A stretch of 64,000 nt of DNA, taken from NCBI RefSeq assembly GCF_003751625.1, contig NZ_RJUL01000003.1:1-64000 (forward strand), written 5' to 3'. This stretch comes from Gallaecimonas pentaromativorans. GTDB taxonomy: Bacteria > Pseudomonadota > Gammaproteobacteria > Enterobacterales > Gallaecimonadaceae. Of the stretch, positions 1 through 7,149 are shown in pieces (the stretch's first letter is position 1; each line of letters starts with the position of its first letter). Both the position numbers and the translations under genes were made by a program. Below the pieces are notes generated by a model. The model was not told the DNA's origin, made no database searches, and worked only from the letters and a program-made list of their open reading frames with translations.

Positions 1-587
1 TCGAGCAGTTGCTCGGCCAGCCGCATTTCCCCTTGGTGTTCGCCGCCCATGGCGCAGTTGAGCAGCAAATGGCTGGTCAGCTCCATCTGACAGACCAAGC
101 GCACCTGCGGGTAGCGCCCTTGCTCGGTGTTATCACCGGTAAAAGCGGCGCGGTTCTCTGCCGTGTCCTGGGCGCGGAACATCACCCCATCCACGGCCAG
201 CAAGTTCAGGCCGCACCAGGTATCGAAAGCATGATGCTGGTAGCTGTGCTGGGCCAATCCTTCAAAAACGGCTCTGACCGGCGCTTCGCCAAGGCGCTGG
301 CGGGCCTGTACCACGGCGCTGGGCGCGAGCAGAGGCTGCTGGTTGGCCAGCAGCACATCCAGGCGATTGGCGATGTGCCACACCGACTCCTGGCGGAACA
401 AGCTCATGCCGATAACGGTCCAGAGCACGGCATCGATGGGTAAACGGCGCCGACGCAACGTGGCAACACCGGTACTGGCAAAGGCTTGTTCGAGCACGGC
501 CGGGTCGAGAAGGGCGGAAAACTGCTCGAGAGAGCGGTACTCGTTGCTGAAGGCAAAAGCGGAGGACAAGGCGGTTTGAAGACGCAT
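1..587 (-). CDS. IS4-family transposase, N-terminal part (cut by window edge)
   Basis: Reading the minus strand from the ATG at 587 gives about 195 residues without a stop. It starts MRLQTALSSAFAFSNEY and contains the IS4 N-terminal domain (about residues 25-75: LRRRRLPIDAVLW, MSLFRQESVWHIANRLD). Next come PSAVVQARQRLG and the first catalytic region LLAVDGVMFRAQDTAENR, whose aspartate is the first D of the DDE triad, then YPQVRLVCQMELTSHLL. These segments match E. coli IS4 transposase almost block for block. The rest of the catalytic domain is off the edge. A terminator-like hairpin lies directly before the start codon and no clear ribosome site is visible, so translation is probably weak. 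Confidence 0.9.
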   Translation of the reverse strand, partial: MRLQTALSSAFAFSNEYRSLEQFSALLDPAVLEQAFASTGVATLRRRRLPIDAVLWTVIGMSLFRQESVWHIANRLDVLLANQQPLLAPSAVVQARQRLGEAPVRAVFEGLAQHSYQHHAFDTWCGLNLLAVDGVMFRAQDTAENRAAFTGDNTEQGRYPQVRLVCQMELTSHLLLNCAMGGEHQGEMRLAEQLL

Positions 588-623
588 AAAAAAATCCGAC
601 ACCAAGGAGATGTCGGATTTTTC
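588..623 (-). terminator. Terminator-like hairpin just before the transposase start
   Basis: On the minus strand the arms AAAATCCGACA and TGTCGGATTTT flank a nine-base loop and end in a run of seven T, directly followed by the ATG at 587. It looks like an intrinsic terminator that stops transcription entering the element from outside. Alternatively it is a fold that hides the transposase start, as known for IS10/IS50-type elements. The plus strand also ends in five T, so it may work both ways. Confidence 0.7.
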
Positions 624-653
624 CATCACTAGAGGATCAGTCAAGCGATCGGT

Positions 654-671
654 CTTAACTGATCAGCATTA
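654..671 (-). repeat. IS4-type terminal inverted repeat
   Basis: Eighteen bases at the outer end of the element, TAATGCTGATCAGTTAAG on the minus strand. It defines the junction with chromosomal DNA at 671/672. A related sequence, GACTGATCC, follows inside the element, as in IS4. The partner repeat is not in the window. Confidence 0.8.
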
Positions 672-692
672 GGGCATCAGCCCGCTTTTTCA
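672..692 (-). terminator. Remnant of the kynA terminator, cut by the IS
   Basis: Directly after the kynA stop the minus strand reads AAAAGCGGGCTGATGCCC and then meets the IS end. The left arm (AAAAGCGGGC), the loop (TGAT) and the start of the right arm (GCCC) are present. The expected GC and T-run that would complete an intrinsic terminator are missing because the IS begins there. Confidence 0.6.
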
Positions 693-1778
693 TTCGCCGC
701 CAAGGCTAAAGCCCAAGCGCTTTTTCACCTTCGCCGGCAGCACCGGCAGCGCATGTTTGGGCAACAGATAGGTAGAGATGGCATAGAGGTCGGTAAAGAG
801 CCGGTTGGCTTCGGTGTTGCGGCGCAGGTAGTCCGAACCGCTGGAGCCGCCGGTGCCAATCTTCGAGCCCAGCATCCGCTGCACCATCAGCACATGGCGG
901 TAACGCCAGGCAGTGAACAGCTCGTCGATTTCCATCAGGGTGGTCAGCAGTTGGAAGGGCAATTGAAAAAGGGGCTCGTCCCGGTAGAGGTTGATAAAGA
1001 GCGCCGACATCAGGGCGTCGTGGCTGAAATTGAGCTGCCCTTCCTTTAACAGTTGCTGGTAGTGGCTGTCGTCAAAAAGGGCCATAAAGCGGTCGCGGGT
1101 GGCGGCCAGCTCTGCCAGTTGGTTATCGCGTTCCTTGCCGTCAAAAGTGGTACGGATAATGGTCTCGTCAGAGTCCAGCATCTCGCTGGCGCCTTTGCGG
1201 TAGTGCTCCCAAAAGGCGAAATCTTCAAAATCCAGCAGCGGCAGACGCGACAGCCAGCGGTCCAGCTGCTCGCTCAGGGTCTCCTGCTGCTCCAGGCCCA
1301 GCAGGTAGTTGCGGTCCTTATCGTTAAGGCGCGAGTAGAAGAAATCCCGGTCGGCCTGGGTACGCTGGGTGCGGCGCAGCCCAAGCAGAATTTCCAGCTC
1401 TTTAAACTGCACCGACTGAAAGCCAGAAGCGGGTACCAGGTAGTCTCGAAATTCCAGGAAGTCCTGGGGCGACATGGTCTCCAGCACCCCAATTTGGTCA
1501 TTGATGAGCTTTTGAATGGCAGTAAAACGCTTGAGCCGATGCACCACGGTGGCCAGGGCGTTGTCGTCTAAGACCGGCCCGGCAAAGAGCGCCATCACCG
1601 AGCGCAGTTCATGGAGCAGCTGCTTGAACCACAGCTCATAAGCTTGGTGGGTAACGATAAAGAGCATTTCATCATGGGCAGGGTTGCCATGTTTTTCGCT
1701 CTCCATGGCCTGGGCGTCCAGCAGTTTATTGAGCTGCAGGTAGTCGCTGTAATAGCAGGCATTGAGATTTTTGCGCAT
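690..1778 (-). CDS. kynA: Tryptophan 2,3-dioxygenase
   Basis: Haem enzyme that opens the indole ring of L-tryptophan to N-formylkynurenine, the first step of the kynurenine route; cytosolic. The 362-residue product shows the family blocks YYSDYLQLNKLLDAQ near the start, THQAYELWFKQ (distal-pocket His44), FRDYLVPASGFQS (about 110-125), and WRYRHVLMVQRMLGSK with the proximal haem His, followed by GTGGSSGSDYLR. It is longer than many bacterial homologues (about 280-300 residues) because of a middle insertion. No other kynurenine-pathway gene is adjacent, so it may serve tryptophan breakdown. An IS4-family element sits 18 bp downstream and interrupts the terminator. Confidence 0.95.
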   Translation of the reverse strand: MRKNLNACYYSDYLQLNKLLDAQAMESEKHGNPAHDEMLFIVTHQAYELWFKQLLHELRSVMALFAGPVLDDNALATVVHRLKRFTAIQKLINDQIGVLETMSPQDFLEFRDYLVPASGFQSVQFKELEILLGLRRTQRTQADRDFFYSRLNDKDRNYLLGLEQQETLSEQLDRWLSRLPLLDFEDFAFWEHYRKGASEMLDSDETIIRTTFDGKERDNQLAELAATRDRFMALFDDSHYQQLLKEGQLNFSHDALMSALFINLYRDEPLFQLPFQLLTTLMEIDELFTAWRYRHVLMVQRMLGSKIGTGGSSGSDYLRRNTEANRLFTDLYAISTYLLPKHALPVLPAKVKKRLGFSLGGE

Positions 1779-1845
1779 AACCTTGTGTGGCCTGTTGTTG
1801 TTATCAGGCAGAAGGCTACGTCAGGGATAGGGGTAAGGCAAGGAA

Positions 1846-1958
1846 GGTGGCTCCCTCTCCAGCCACACCCCGGCACACGAGTCACCTGCTGTGGCTGCTT
1901 CCTTCCGGACCTGACCAGGTTCACAGGGTATCGTTGCGAGGGGACCGGAGAGGTCGCC
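1846..1958 (-). ncRNA. ffs: Signal recognition particle 4.5S RNA
   Basis: The minus strand contains the SRP domain IV signature GGTCAGGTCCGGAAGGAAGC followed by AGCC, essentially as in E. coli 4.5S RNA. The two ends pair: GGCGACCTCTCC at the 5' end with GGAGAGGGAGCC at the 3' end, giving the expected long hairpin of about 113 nt. With Ffh it forms the SRP that targets membrane proteins to SecYEG. The exact ends are inferred from the pairing. Confidence 0.95.
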
Positions 1959-1965
1959 GAGCGCT

Positions 1966-1994
1966 ATTATCCATAGCCCCCTACCCAACAGCAA
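1966..1994 (-). promoter_or_regulatory. Promoter of ffs
   Basis: On the minus strand TTGCTG (1989-1994) and GATAAT (1966-1971) are 17 bp apart, and the inferred RNA start at 1958 is 7 bp beyond the -10. The discriminator is GC-rich (AGCGCTCGG), as usual for stable RNA promoters. Confidence 0.7.
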
Positions 1995-2088
1995 GGCGCA
2001 ATGGCTCGTTCGCTCAGAAATCCGGCACTTTTATTAGAAAGCGCCAAAAGCTACACTTTTTAGCAACATATCAATAAGACGCTTGCCC

Positions 2089-2514
2089 ATGGATCTGCCA
2101 CCACCCTCCGACGTTCCCGTTCAAGAGCTCAGGCTTTGTGTGGCCAAGGCCGCTTTGGATTTCAAGCTGGCCAGTTCCCTGCTTTACGCCATCATCAAGG
2201 CCGAAGGCGGCAAAAAAGGCAGCATGAACGTCAACACCAATGGCACCCTCGACCTTGGCGTCGCCCAGATAAACTCTATCCACCTGCCCCAGATGCAGCG
2301 CTACTACCCGCACCTGACCTTGCAAAAGCTGGCCACTGACACCTGCACCAACGTCCATGTAGCAGCCCGGCTGTTTCGCAGCCATCTCGACCAAACCGGC
2401 GGCGATATCTGGGAAGCGGTGGGCCGCTACCATTCCAAAACCGACAAATACAAAGAGAAGTACCAGCAGCGGGTGGTGAGTTACTGGCTGGAGTTCTCCA
2501 AGGCCAAACGCTGA
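2089..2514 (+). CDS. Lytic transglycosylase domain protein without signal peptide
   Basis: A 141-residue protein consisting almost only of an SLT (lysozyme-like) domain, which cleaves the MurNAc-GlcNAc bond of peptidoglycan. LLYAIIKAEGG supplies the catalytic Glu (about residue 38). NTNGTLDLGVAQINSIHLP corresponds to the G-L-M-Q-I block, and VGRYHSKTDKYKEKYQQRV to the closing block seen in the IagB/IpgF/VirB1 type. Unlike those, no leader precedes the domain, so how it would reach the periplasm is unclear. The ATG at 2089 is preferred over a TTG at 2083; the ribosome site is weak (AAGAC). It stands alone, not in a secretion cluster. Confidence 0.78.
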   Translation: MDLPPPSDVPVQELRLCVAKAALDFKLASSLLYAIIKAEGGKKGSMNVNTNGTLDLGVAQINSIHLPQMQRYYPHLTLQKLATDTCTNVHVAARLFRSHLDQTGGDIWEAVGRYHSKTDKYKEKYQQRVVSYWLEFSKAKR

Positions 2515-2550
2515 TGTGATAAGGTGTCGCCGACTTTTCGGAGAGACCCC

Positions 2551-3204
2551 ATGCAGCCCCTCGTTTATCGCCCCCCACAAGATCCCTTAGCCGTCCTGTT
2601 TGAGGACAAGCACCTGTTGGTGGTGGACAAACCCTCGGGGCTGCTGTCGGTGCCGGGGCGCGAGGAAGCGCATAAAGACTCGGTGGTCAGCCGGGTAAGA
2701 GTGCGCCACCCCCAGGCCGAGGCCGTGCATCGCCTGGACATGGACACCTCCGGCATCCTGGTGCTGGCCCTTAGTAAAGAAGCCGAACGCAACCTTAAAA
2801 ACCAGTTTCAGCAGCGCCAGACCCACAAGGGTTACCAGGCGCTCATTTGGGGTTGCCCCGAGGCGCTGTCGGGCAAGGTGGAGCTGCCGCTGGTGTGCGA
2901 CTGGCCCAACAGGCCCCGGCAAATGGTGTCCTTTGAGCACGGCAAACACGCCCTCACCCATTACAAGGTGACCGAGCAGCAAGGCAGTATCAGCCGGGTG
3001 GAGATGACCCCGGTAACGGGCCGCTCCCATCAGCTGCGGGTGCATATGCAGGCGCTGGGCTGCCCCATTATCGGCGACCGCTTTTACGCCGAAGGCGAGG
3101 CCTTGGCGGCGGCCGAACGGCTGATGCTCCATGCCCATTGGCTGCAGATCCAGCATCCGGTGAGCACCGACAAACTTAAGCTGGTGGCGCCGCTGCCGTT
3201 CTAG
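2551..3204 (+). CDS. rluA: RluA-family 23S rRNA / tRNA pseudouridine synthase
   Basis: Converts uridine to pseudouridine; E. coli RluA modifies 23S rRNA U746 and tRNA U32. The 217-residue protein has LVVDKPSGLLSVPGR, the catalytic motif HRLDMDTSGILVLA (the Asp of RLD) and the RluA block TGRSHQLRVHMQALGCPI. There is no S4 domain, and the length matches RluA (219) rather than RluC/RluD. The start ATG at 2551 follows GGAGAG at 2540-2545; an in-frame upstream ATG at 2524 lacks a site. The next gene is 70 bp downstream on the same strand. Confidence 0.9.
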   Translation: MQPLVYRPPQDPLAVLFEDKHLLVVDKPSGLLSVPGREEAHKDSVVSRVRVRHPQAEAVHRLDMDTSGILVLALSKEAERNLKNQFQQRQTHKGYQALIWGCPEALSGKVELPLVCDWPNRPRQMVSFEHGKHALTHYKVTEQQGSISRVEMTPVTGRSHQLRVHMQALGCPIIGDRFYAEGEALAAAERLMLHAHWLQIQHPVSTDKLKLVAPLPF

Positions 3205-3225
3205 CATCAGCCCATAGCGGTTGCA

Positions 3226-3264
3226 CTGCTGTTTTTTTGCCGCCAACATGGGCAAAAACAGCAG
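3226..3264 (+). promoter_or_regulatory. Hairpin between rluA and the aminotransferase
   Basis: CTGCTG plus seven T plus GCC (3226-3241) can pair with GGCAAAAACAGCAG (3251-3264), leaving a two-base bulge and a nine-base loop. The right arm touches the ribosome site CAGGGA of the next gene. It could reduce read-through from rluA or modulate the next start. Confidence 0.45.
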
Positions 3265-3274
3265 GGAAACCACC

Positions 3275-4396
3275 ATGAGCTTTCACTCTTTTATTCCGCC
3301 ACGTCGTACCCTGATGGGCCCAGGCCCCTCGGATGTTTACCCCAATGTGCTGGCCGCCCTGAGCCGCCCTACCCTCGGCCACCTCGACCCACTGTTCATC
3401 GGCATGATGGATGAACTCAAAGCTTTGCTCCAATACGCCTTTCAGACCCGTAACCCCATGACCCTGGCTATCTCCGCTCCCGGCAGTGCCGGCATGGAGG
3501 CCTGTTTTGTCAATCTGGTCGAGCCCGGCGAAAAGGTGATTGTCTGCCGCAATGGCGTCTTTGGCGGGCGCATGTTGGAGAACATCAAGCGCCTTGGCGC
3601 CGAGGCGGTGGTGGTCGATACCCCCTGGGGCCGGGCCGTGGAGCTCGATAAGGTCAAAGCAGCCATCAGCGCCCACCCCGACGCCAAGTTTCTGGCCTTT
3701 GTCCATGCCGAAACCTCCACCGGCGCCCTTAGTGACGCCAAGGCGCTGTGTGCCATGGCCCGCGAAGCCGGCATGCTCAGCATTGTCGATGCCGTTACCT
3801 CCCTTGGCGGGGTGCCGGTCAAGGTAGACGAATGGGGCATCGACGCCATTTATTCGGGCAGCCAAAAGTGTTTGTCCTGCGTGCCGGGGTTATCGCCGGT
3901 GAGCTTTAGCCCGGCAGCGGTCGAGAAGATAAAAAACCGGCGAAGCCCGGTGCAAAGCTGGTTTTTAGACCAAAGCCTGGTGATGGGGTATTGGGAAGGG
4001 GCCGGCAAACGCAGCTACCACCACACGGCGCCCGTCAACGCCCTCTACGCCCTGCACGAAGCGCTGGTGCAGCTGCACAGCGAAGGGCTGGAGCAAAGCT
4101 GGCAGCGCCATCGCCAAATGCACGAGCGGCTGGCCGAAGGCCTCGGCGCTTTGGGCCTTGATTTTATCGTGCCCCAAGGCGAGCGCCTGCCCCAGCTCAA
4201 TACGGTGACCATCCCTCAAGGGATTGACGACGCCGCCGTGCGCGCCACGCTTCTAAATGACTACAACCTGGAAATTGGCGCTGGCCTTGGTGATTTTGCC
4301 GGCAAAGCCTGGCGTATTGGCCTGATGGGCTACGGCGCCCGGCGCGAGAACGTCACCCTTTGCTTGGCCGCCCTGGCCGAGGTGCTGAACAAATAA
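3275..4396 (+). CDS. Class V aminotransferase (alanine/serine-glyoxylate type)
   Basis: PLP-dependent aminotransferase of 373 residues. It opens with RRTLMGPGPSDVYPNVLAAL, typical of alanine-glyoxylate, serine-glyoxylate and serine-pyruvate aminotransferases. SAPGSAGMEAC is the phosphate-binding area. HAETSTGALSD and VDAVTSLGGVPVKVDEW carry the Asp that holds the pyridine nitrogen. YSGSQKCLSCVPG has the Schiff-base Lys, and the C-terminus has WRIGLMGYGARRENV. Such enzymes transfer the amino group of Ala or Ser to glyoxylate or pyruvate; the exact substrate cannot be read from sequence. The start at 3275 follows CAGGGA; earlier in-frame ATGs at 3221 and 3248 fall in the hairpin region. Apparently monocistronic. 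Confidence 0.88.
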   Translation: MSFHSFIPPRRTLMGPGPSDVYPNVLAALSRPTLGHLDPLFIGMMDELKALLQYAFQTRNPMTLAISAPGSAGMEACFVNLVEPGEKVIVCRNGVFGGRMLENIKRLGAEAVVVDTPWGRAVELDKVKAAISAHPDAKFLAFVHAETSTGALSDAKALCAMAREAGMLSIVDAVTSLGGVPVKVDEWGIDAIYSGSQKCLSCVPGLSPVSFSPAAVEKIKNRRSPVQSWFLDQSLVMGYWEGAGKRSYHHTAPVNALYALHEALVQLHSEGLEQSWQRHRQMHERLAEGLGALGLDFIVPQGERLPQLNTVTIPQGIDDAAVRATLLNDYNLEIGAGLGDFAGKAWRIGLMGYGARRENVTLCLAALAEVLNK

Positions 4397-4425
4397 CAGT
4401 GCCTTAAAGTCCAGGTCCGAAAATG

Positions 4426-4450
4426 GCGAGCCAGCACCGTGCTGGCTCGC
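4426..4450. promoter_or_regulatory. Perfect 12-bp palindrome before ada-alkA (operator or terminator)
   Basis: GCGAGCCAGCAC, one C, then GTGCTGGCTCGC: a perfect dyad of 12-bp arms. It is followed at once by TATCAT (4451-4456), a possible -10 box for the repair gene at 4483. There is no T-run after it, so an operator is favoured over a terminator, but the tight fold could also end the upstream transcript. It does not match the E. coli Ada box (AAT-N6-GCAA). Confidence 0.5.
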
Positions 4451-4482
4451 TATCATGGCACCATCCTCAGCGGAGATGGTGT

Positions 4483-5886
4483 ATGCAACTTAACGATGAC
4501 GCCTGCTACCAGGCCCTTATCAGCCGCGACAGTCGCTTTGATGGCCGCTTTTTTGCCGGCGTACTCAGCACCGGCATTTATTGCCGCCCTGTCTGCCCGG
4601 CCCGCAAACCCCTTGCCGAGAACTGCCGTTATTTCAGCAATGCCGCTGCCGCCGAGGCCGCCGGTTTTCGCCCCTGCCTAAAATGTCGCCCCGAGCTGGC
4701 GCCAGGCCAGGCCTGGAGCGACGGCGCTGCCATGGTGGCCCGCCGCGCCGAAGAGGCTATCCGGGCTGGCGATTTTCAGGACTTAACCACCCTGGCCGAG
4801 CGCCTTGGGGTCACAGACCGGCACCTTCGCCGCGCCTTTGCCAACCGCTTTGGGGTCTCCCCCGTTGCCTACGCCCAAACCCAGCGGCTACTGCTGGCTA
4901 AAAAACTGCTGGCCGAAACCACCTTGCCGGTGGTGGATATTGCCATGGCCGCCGGCTTTGGCAGCTTGCGGCGCATGAACAGCCTCTTTGCCGAGCGCTA
5001 CCAGCTCACGCCCTCCAAGCTTCGCCGCCAAGCCGAAGCGCCGGCGGCCGAGCTTACTTGCCGTCTGGCGTTCAGGCCGCCTCTCGATTGGCAGGCAACA
5101 CTGGCCTTTTTAAAAAATCGCGCCATCACTGGCGTCGAGAAAATCGAAGCCAATGAGTACTGGCGCACGGTGCGCCTCGATTACCAAGGCAAGATGCACC
5201 AAGGCTGGCTGAAGGTGGCGTTGGCTGGCAGCGAACTCACCGTTACCCTCAGCAACTCCTTGATTAAAGCGGTGCCGCCGGTGCTGAGCGCCCTTCGTCA
5301 CTTGTTCGATCTCGACGCCGATCCGGCCGAAGTGACGGCCAACCTTGGGCCATTGGTTAACAACCCGGGGTTACGCGCCCTCGGGGCCTTTGACGGCTTT
5401 GAAATGGCCATACGCGCCATCCTAGGCCAGCAAATCACGGTAGCAGCGGCCAGGACCCTGGCCGGTAGGCTGGCCGCCCTGGGGAGCCCCTGCCCGGATG
5501 CACCAGAGGGGCTGAGCCATTGCTTTCCAACGCCGGCGCAAGTGGCGGCATTAAGCCAAGAGCAGTTGGGGCAGATGGGGGTTATCCGCTCGCGAAGCCG
5601 CGCCATGCTGGCCTTGGCGAGCGCTGTGACGGAGGGTCTTGAGTTATCGCCTTCGGCCGACATCGACGAGATAACAGCCAAGCTTGAAAGCCTGCCCGGC
5701 ATCGGCCCTTGGACAGCGAGCTATATCGCCATGCGCGCCTTGCATTGGCCTGACGCCTGGCCTGTGAACGACCACGGCCTCAAAGCCGCCACCGGCCTTG
5801 AGAGTCCCAAGGCCCTCGCCCACTACATGAGCGCCTTCAGCCCCTGGCGAGCCTACGCCACCCAGCATTTGTGGAGTCAGTTATGA
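4483..5886 (+). CDS. Ada N-domain - AraC HTH - AlkA fusion (methylation sensor and DNA glycosylase)
   Basis: A 467-residue fusion. Residues about 1-80 are the zinc-binding Ada domain that takes methyl groups from DNA phosphotriesters (GIYCRPVCPARKP and FRPCLKCRPE, four Cys). About 80-185 is an AraC-type helix-turn-helix pair (LAERLGVTDRHLRRAF, PVVDIAMAAGFGSLRRMNSLF). About 190-465 is a 3-methyladenine glycosylase (GLRALGAFDGFEMAIRAILG, then the helix-hairpin-helix LPGIGPWTASYIAMRAL and catalytic Asp in VNDHGL). So one protein probably senses alkylation, activates transcription and excises alkylated bases. The start at 4483 follows GGAG. Its stop overlaps ogt (ATGA), so the pair is translationally coupled and together covers all Ada plus AlkA activities. 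Confidence 0.92.
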   Translation: MQLNDDACYQALISRDSRFDGRFFAGVLSTGIYCRPVCPARKPLAENCRYFSNAAAAEAAGFRPCLKCRPELAPGQAWSDGAAMVARRAEEAIRAGDFQDLTTLAERLGVTDRHLRRAFANRFGVSPVAYAQTQRLLLAKKLLAETTLPVVDIAMAAGFGSLRRMNSLFAERYQLTPSKLRRQAEAPAAELTCRLAFRPPLDWQATLAFLKNRAITGVEKIEANEYWRTVRLDYQGKMHQGWLKVALAGSELTVTLSNSLIKAVPPVLSALRHLFDLDADPAEVTANLGPLVNNPGLRALGAFDGFEMAIRAILGQQITVAAARTLAGRLAALGSPCPDAPEGLSHCFPTPAQVAALSQEQLGQMGVIRSRSRAMLALASAVTEGLELSPSADIDEITAKLESLPGIGPWTASYIAMRALHWPDAWPVNDHGLKAATGLESPKALAHYMSAFSPWRAYATQHLWSQL

Positions 5887-6362
5887 AAGCCCACCTGAGT
5901 CTCGACACTCCCTTAGGAGCACTGCACCTTGTCGCCGAAGCGGGCGCCCTGATTGGCGCCTGGTTTGACGGCCAAAAACACTTCCCGGTGGCGGACGATT
6001 GGCAAAGCGCCGGGCAAGAGCCCGTGTTACAAGAAGCGGCCAGCCAGCTTGGCGCCTTTTTTACCGGCCGTCTTACCCACTTCAGCCTGCCGCTGGCGCC
6101 GCGCGGCACCGACTTCCAGCGCCAGGTTCGGCAGGCCTTACAACAAATCCCTTTCGGCCAAACCTGCAGCTATGGCGAACTGGCCAGGGATCTGGGTAAA
6201 CCCAGCGCGGTGCGGGCGGTGGCGGCGGCCAATGGCCGCAACCCTTTGTCGGTGATTGTGCCTTGCCACCGGGTAGTGGGCAGCAATGGCGCCCTTACCG
6301 GTTACGCCGGCGGCCTGGAGCGAAAGGCCTGGCTGTTGGCACTGGAGCAAAAAGGCCGCTAA
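5883..6362 (+). CDS. ogt: Methylated-DNA-protein-cysteine methyltransferase
   Basis: Repairs O6-methylguanine and O4-methylthymine by moving the methyl group irreversibly to its own Cys. The 159-residue protein has the active-site block IVPCHRVVGSNGALTGYAGG and the upstream helix-turn-helix (TCSYGELARDLGKPSAVRAV) with the Arg finger. The ATG at 5883 overlaps the stop of the Ada-AlkA gene by 4 bp, so expression is coupled and probably induced by alkylation. It supplies the C-Ada activity missing from the fusion next door. Confidence 0.95.
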   Translation: MKAHLSLDTPLGALHLVAEAGALIGAWFDGQKHFPVADDWQSAGQEPVLQEAASQLGAFFTGRLTHFSLPLAPRGTDFQRQVRQALQQIPFGQTCSYGELARDLGKPSAVRAVAAANGRNPLSVIVPCHRVVGSNGALTGYAGGLERKAWLLALEQKGR

Positions 6363-6375
6363 GTGCGGCCTTTTT

Positions 6376-6999
6376 TCAGCTGTTACCCAGTAACAGCTTT
6401 AACCCCAGCGCCGTCATCACGAAACCTGCGGTGCGGTCGATAGCGGTCTTGGCTCGAAGATAAGTCTGGCGGGGCTTTTCAGCCGAGAGCGCGAAGGCCA
6501 CCAGCAAATACCAGAGGGTATCAACGGTAAAGGCGCAAAGGGGCAACACCGCGTACATCCAGGGAGAGATCTGGGCCGGCAGCAGGGCCGAGAAGACCCC
6601 GGCAAAGACGATGGCGGTTTTGGGGTTGGCTAGCTGAGTCAGCAACCCGAACAGCAAGGTTTTGGTTAAACCGCGCTTTTTACCGCTTTTACCGTCAAAG
6701 GCCAGCGGCGCCCGGGCGTGGCGCAAAATTTGATAGGCAAGGTAGAGCAGGTAACAGCCGCCACCAATTTTCAGTACCCAGAAGGCCATGGGCACGGCAG
6801 CCAACACGGCGTGCAGCCCCAACAACGCCAACAGGGCGAAGACGCCAGCGCCCAGGCCGCTGCCAAGAGCGGTCATAAAGCCATGGCTGCGGGACACCCC
6901 AGCTGCAGTGCGGGCCACCACCACAAAGGTAGGGCCCGGGCTCATGGCCCCTATGGCAAGCGCCCCCGTTATCGCCGCAACCGACATTAATTCCTGCAT
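6376..6999 (-). CDS. LysE/RhtB-family amino-acid exporter
   Basis: Inner-membrane protein of 207 residues with six likely membrane helices. It carries the family signature near the N-terminus, GAMSPGPTFVVVARTAAGVSRSHGF, and the block LTQLANPKTAIVFAGVFSALLP after the central loop. The family exports amino acids (Lys, Thr, homoserine, Leu) or related amphiphilic compounds; the substrate is not readable. The start at 6999 follows GGAGGG on the minus strand; the 23-residue upstream extension lacks a site. It converges with ogt (13-bp gap), whose last bases form a short GGCCGC/GCGGCC hairpin followed by TTTTTT. Confidence 0.88.
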   Translation of the reverse strand: MQELMSVAAITGALAIGAMSPGPTFVVVARTAAGVSRSHGFMTALGSGLGAGVFALLALLGLHAVLAAVPMAFWVLKIGGGCYLLYLAYQILRHARAPLAFDGKSGKKRGLTKTLLFGLLTQLANPKTAIVFAGVFSALLPAQISPWMYAVLPLCAFTVDTLWYLLVAFALSAEKPRQTYLRAKTAIDRTAGFVMTALGLKLLLGNS

Positions 7000-7149
7000 A
7001 CACAATCCCTCCAGCACCGAACTGCCATTACACCTCAGGGCAGCATAAAAGTCAGGTGGGATTTCCAAAGGAGAGTATTAAAGGGCGCGTGGTGGCACTA
7101 CCCCACAACAAGTAGCACCAAGCATCGAGGATAAGGTGCCTGCAATCAC

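Larger units (their letters stand above)
1..671 (-). mobile_element. IS4-family insertion sequence, right part only
   Basis: The element is read leftward and runs off the left edge. Its outer end is at 671, where the minus strand begins TAATGCTGATCAGTTAAG. This is nearly the terminal repeat I remember for IS4 itself (TAATGCCGATCAGTTAAG). The transposase on the same strand is of the IS4 subgroup. The other terminal repeat and the target duplication lie outside the window, so whether the copy is complete cannot be judged. Confidence 0.88.

Noticed and set aside
1801-1960. Protein frames across 1595-2077
   Set aside because: They lie over the 4.5S RNA gene, whose SRP signature and end pairing are clear.
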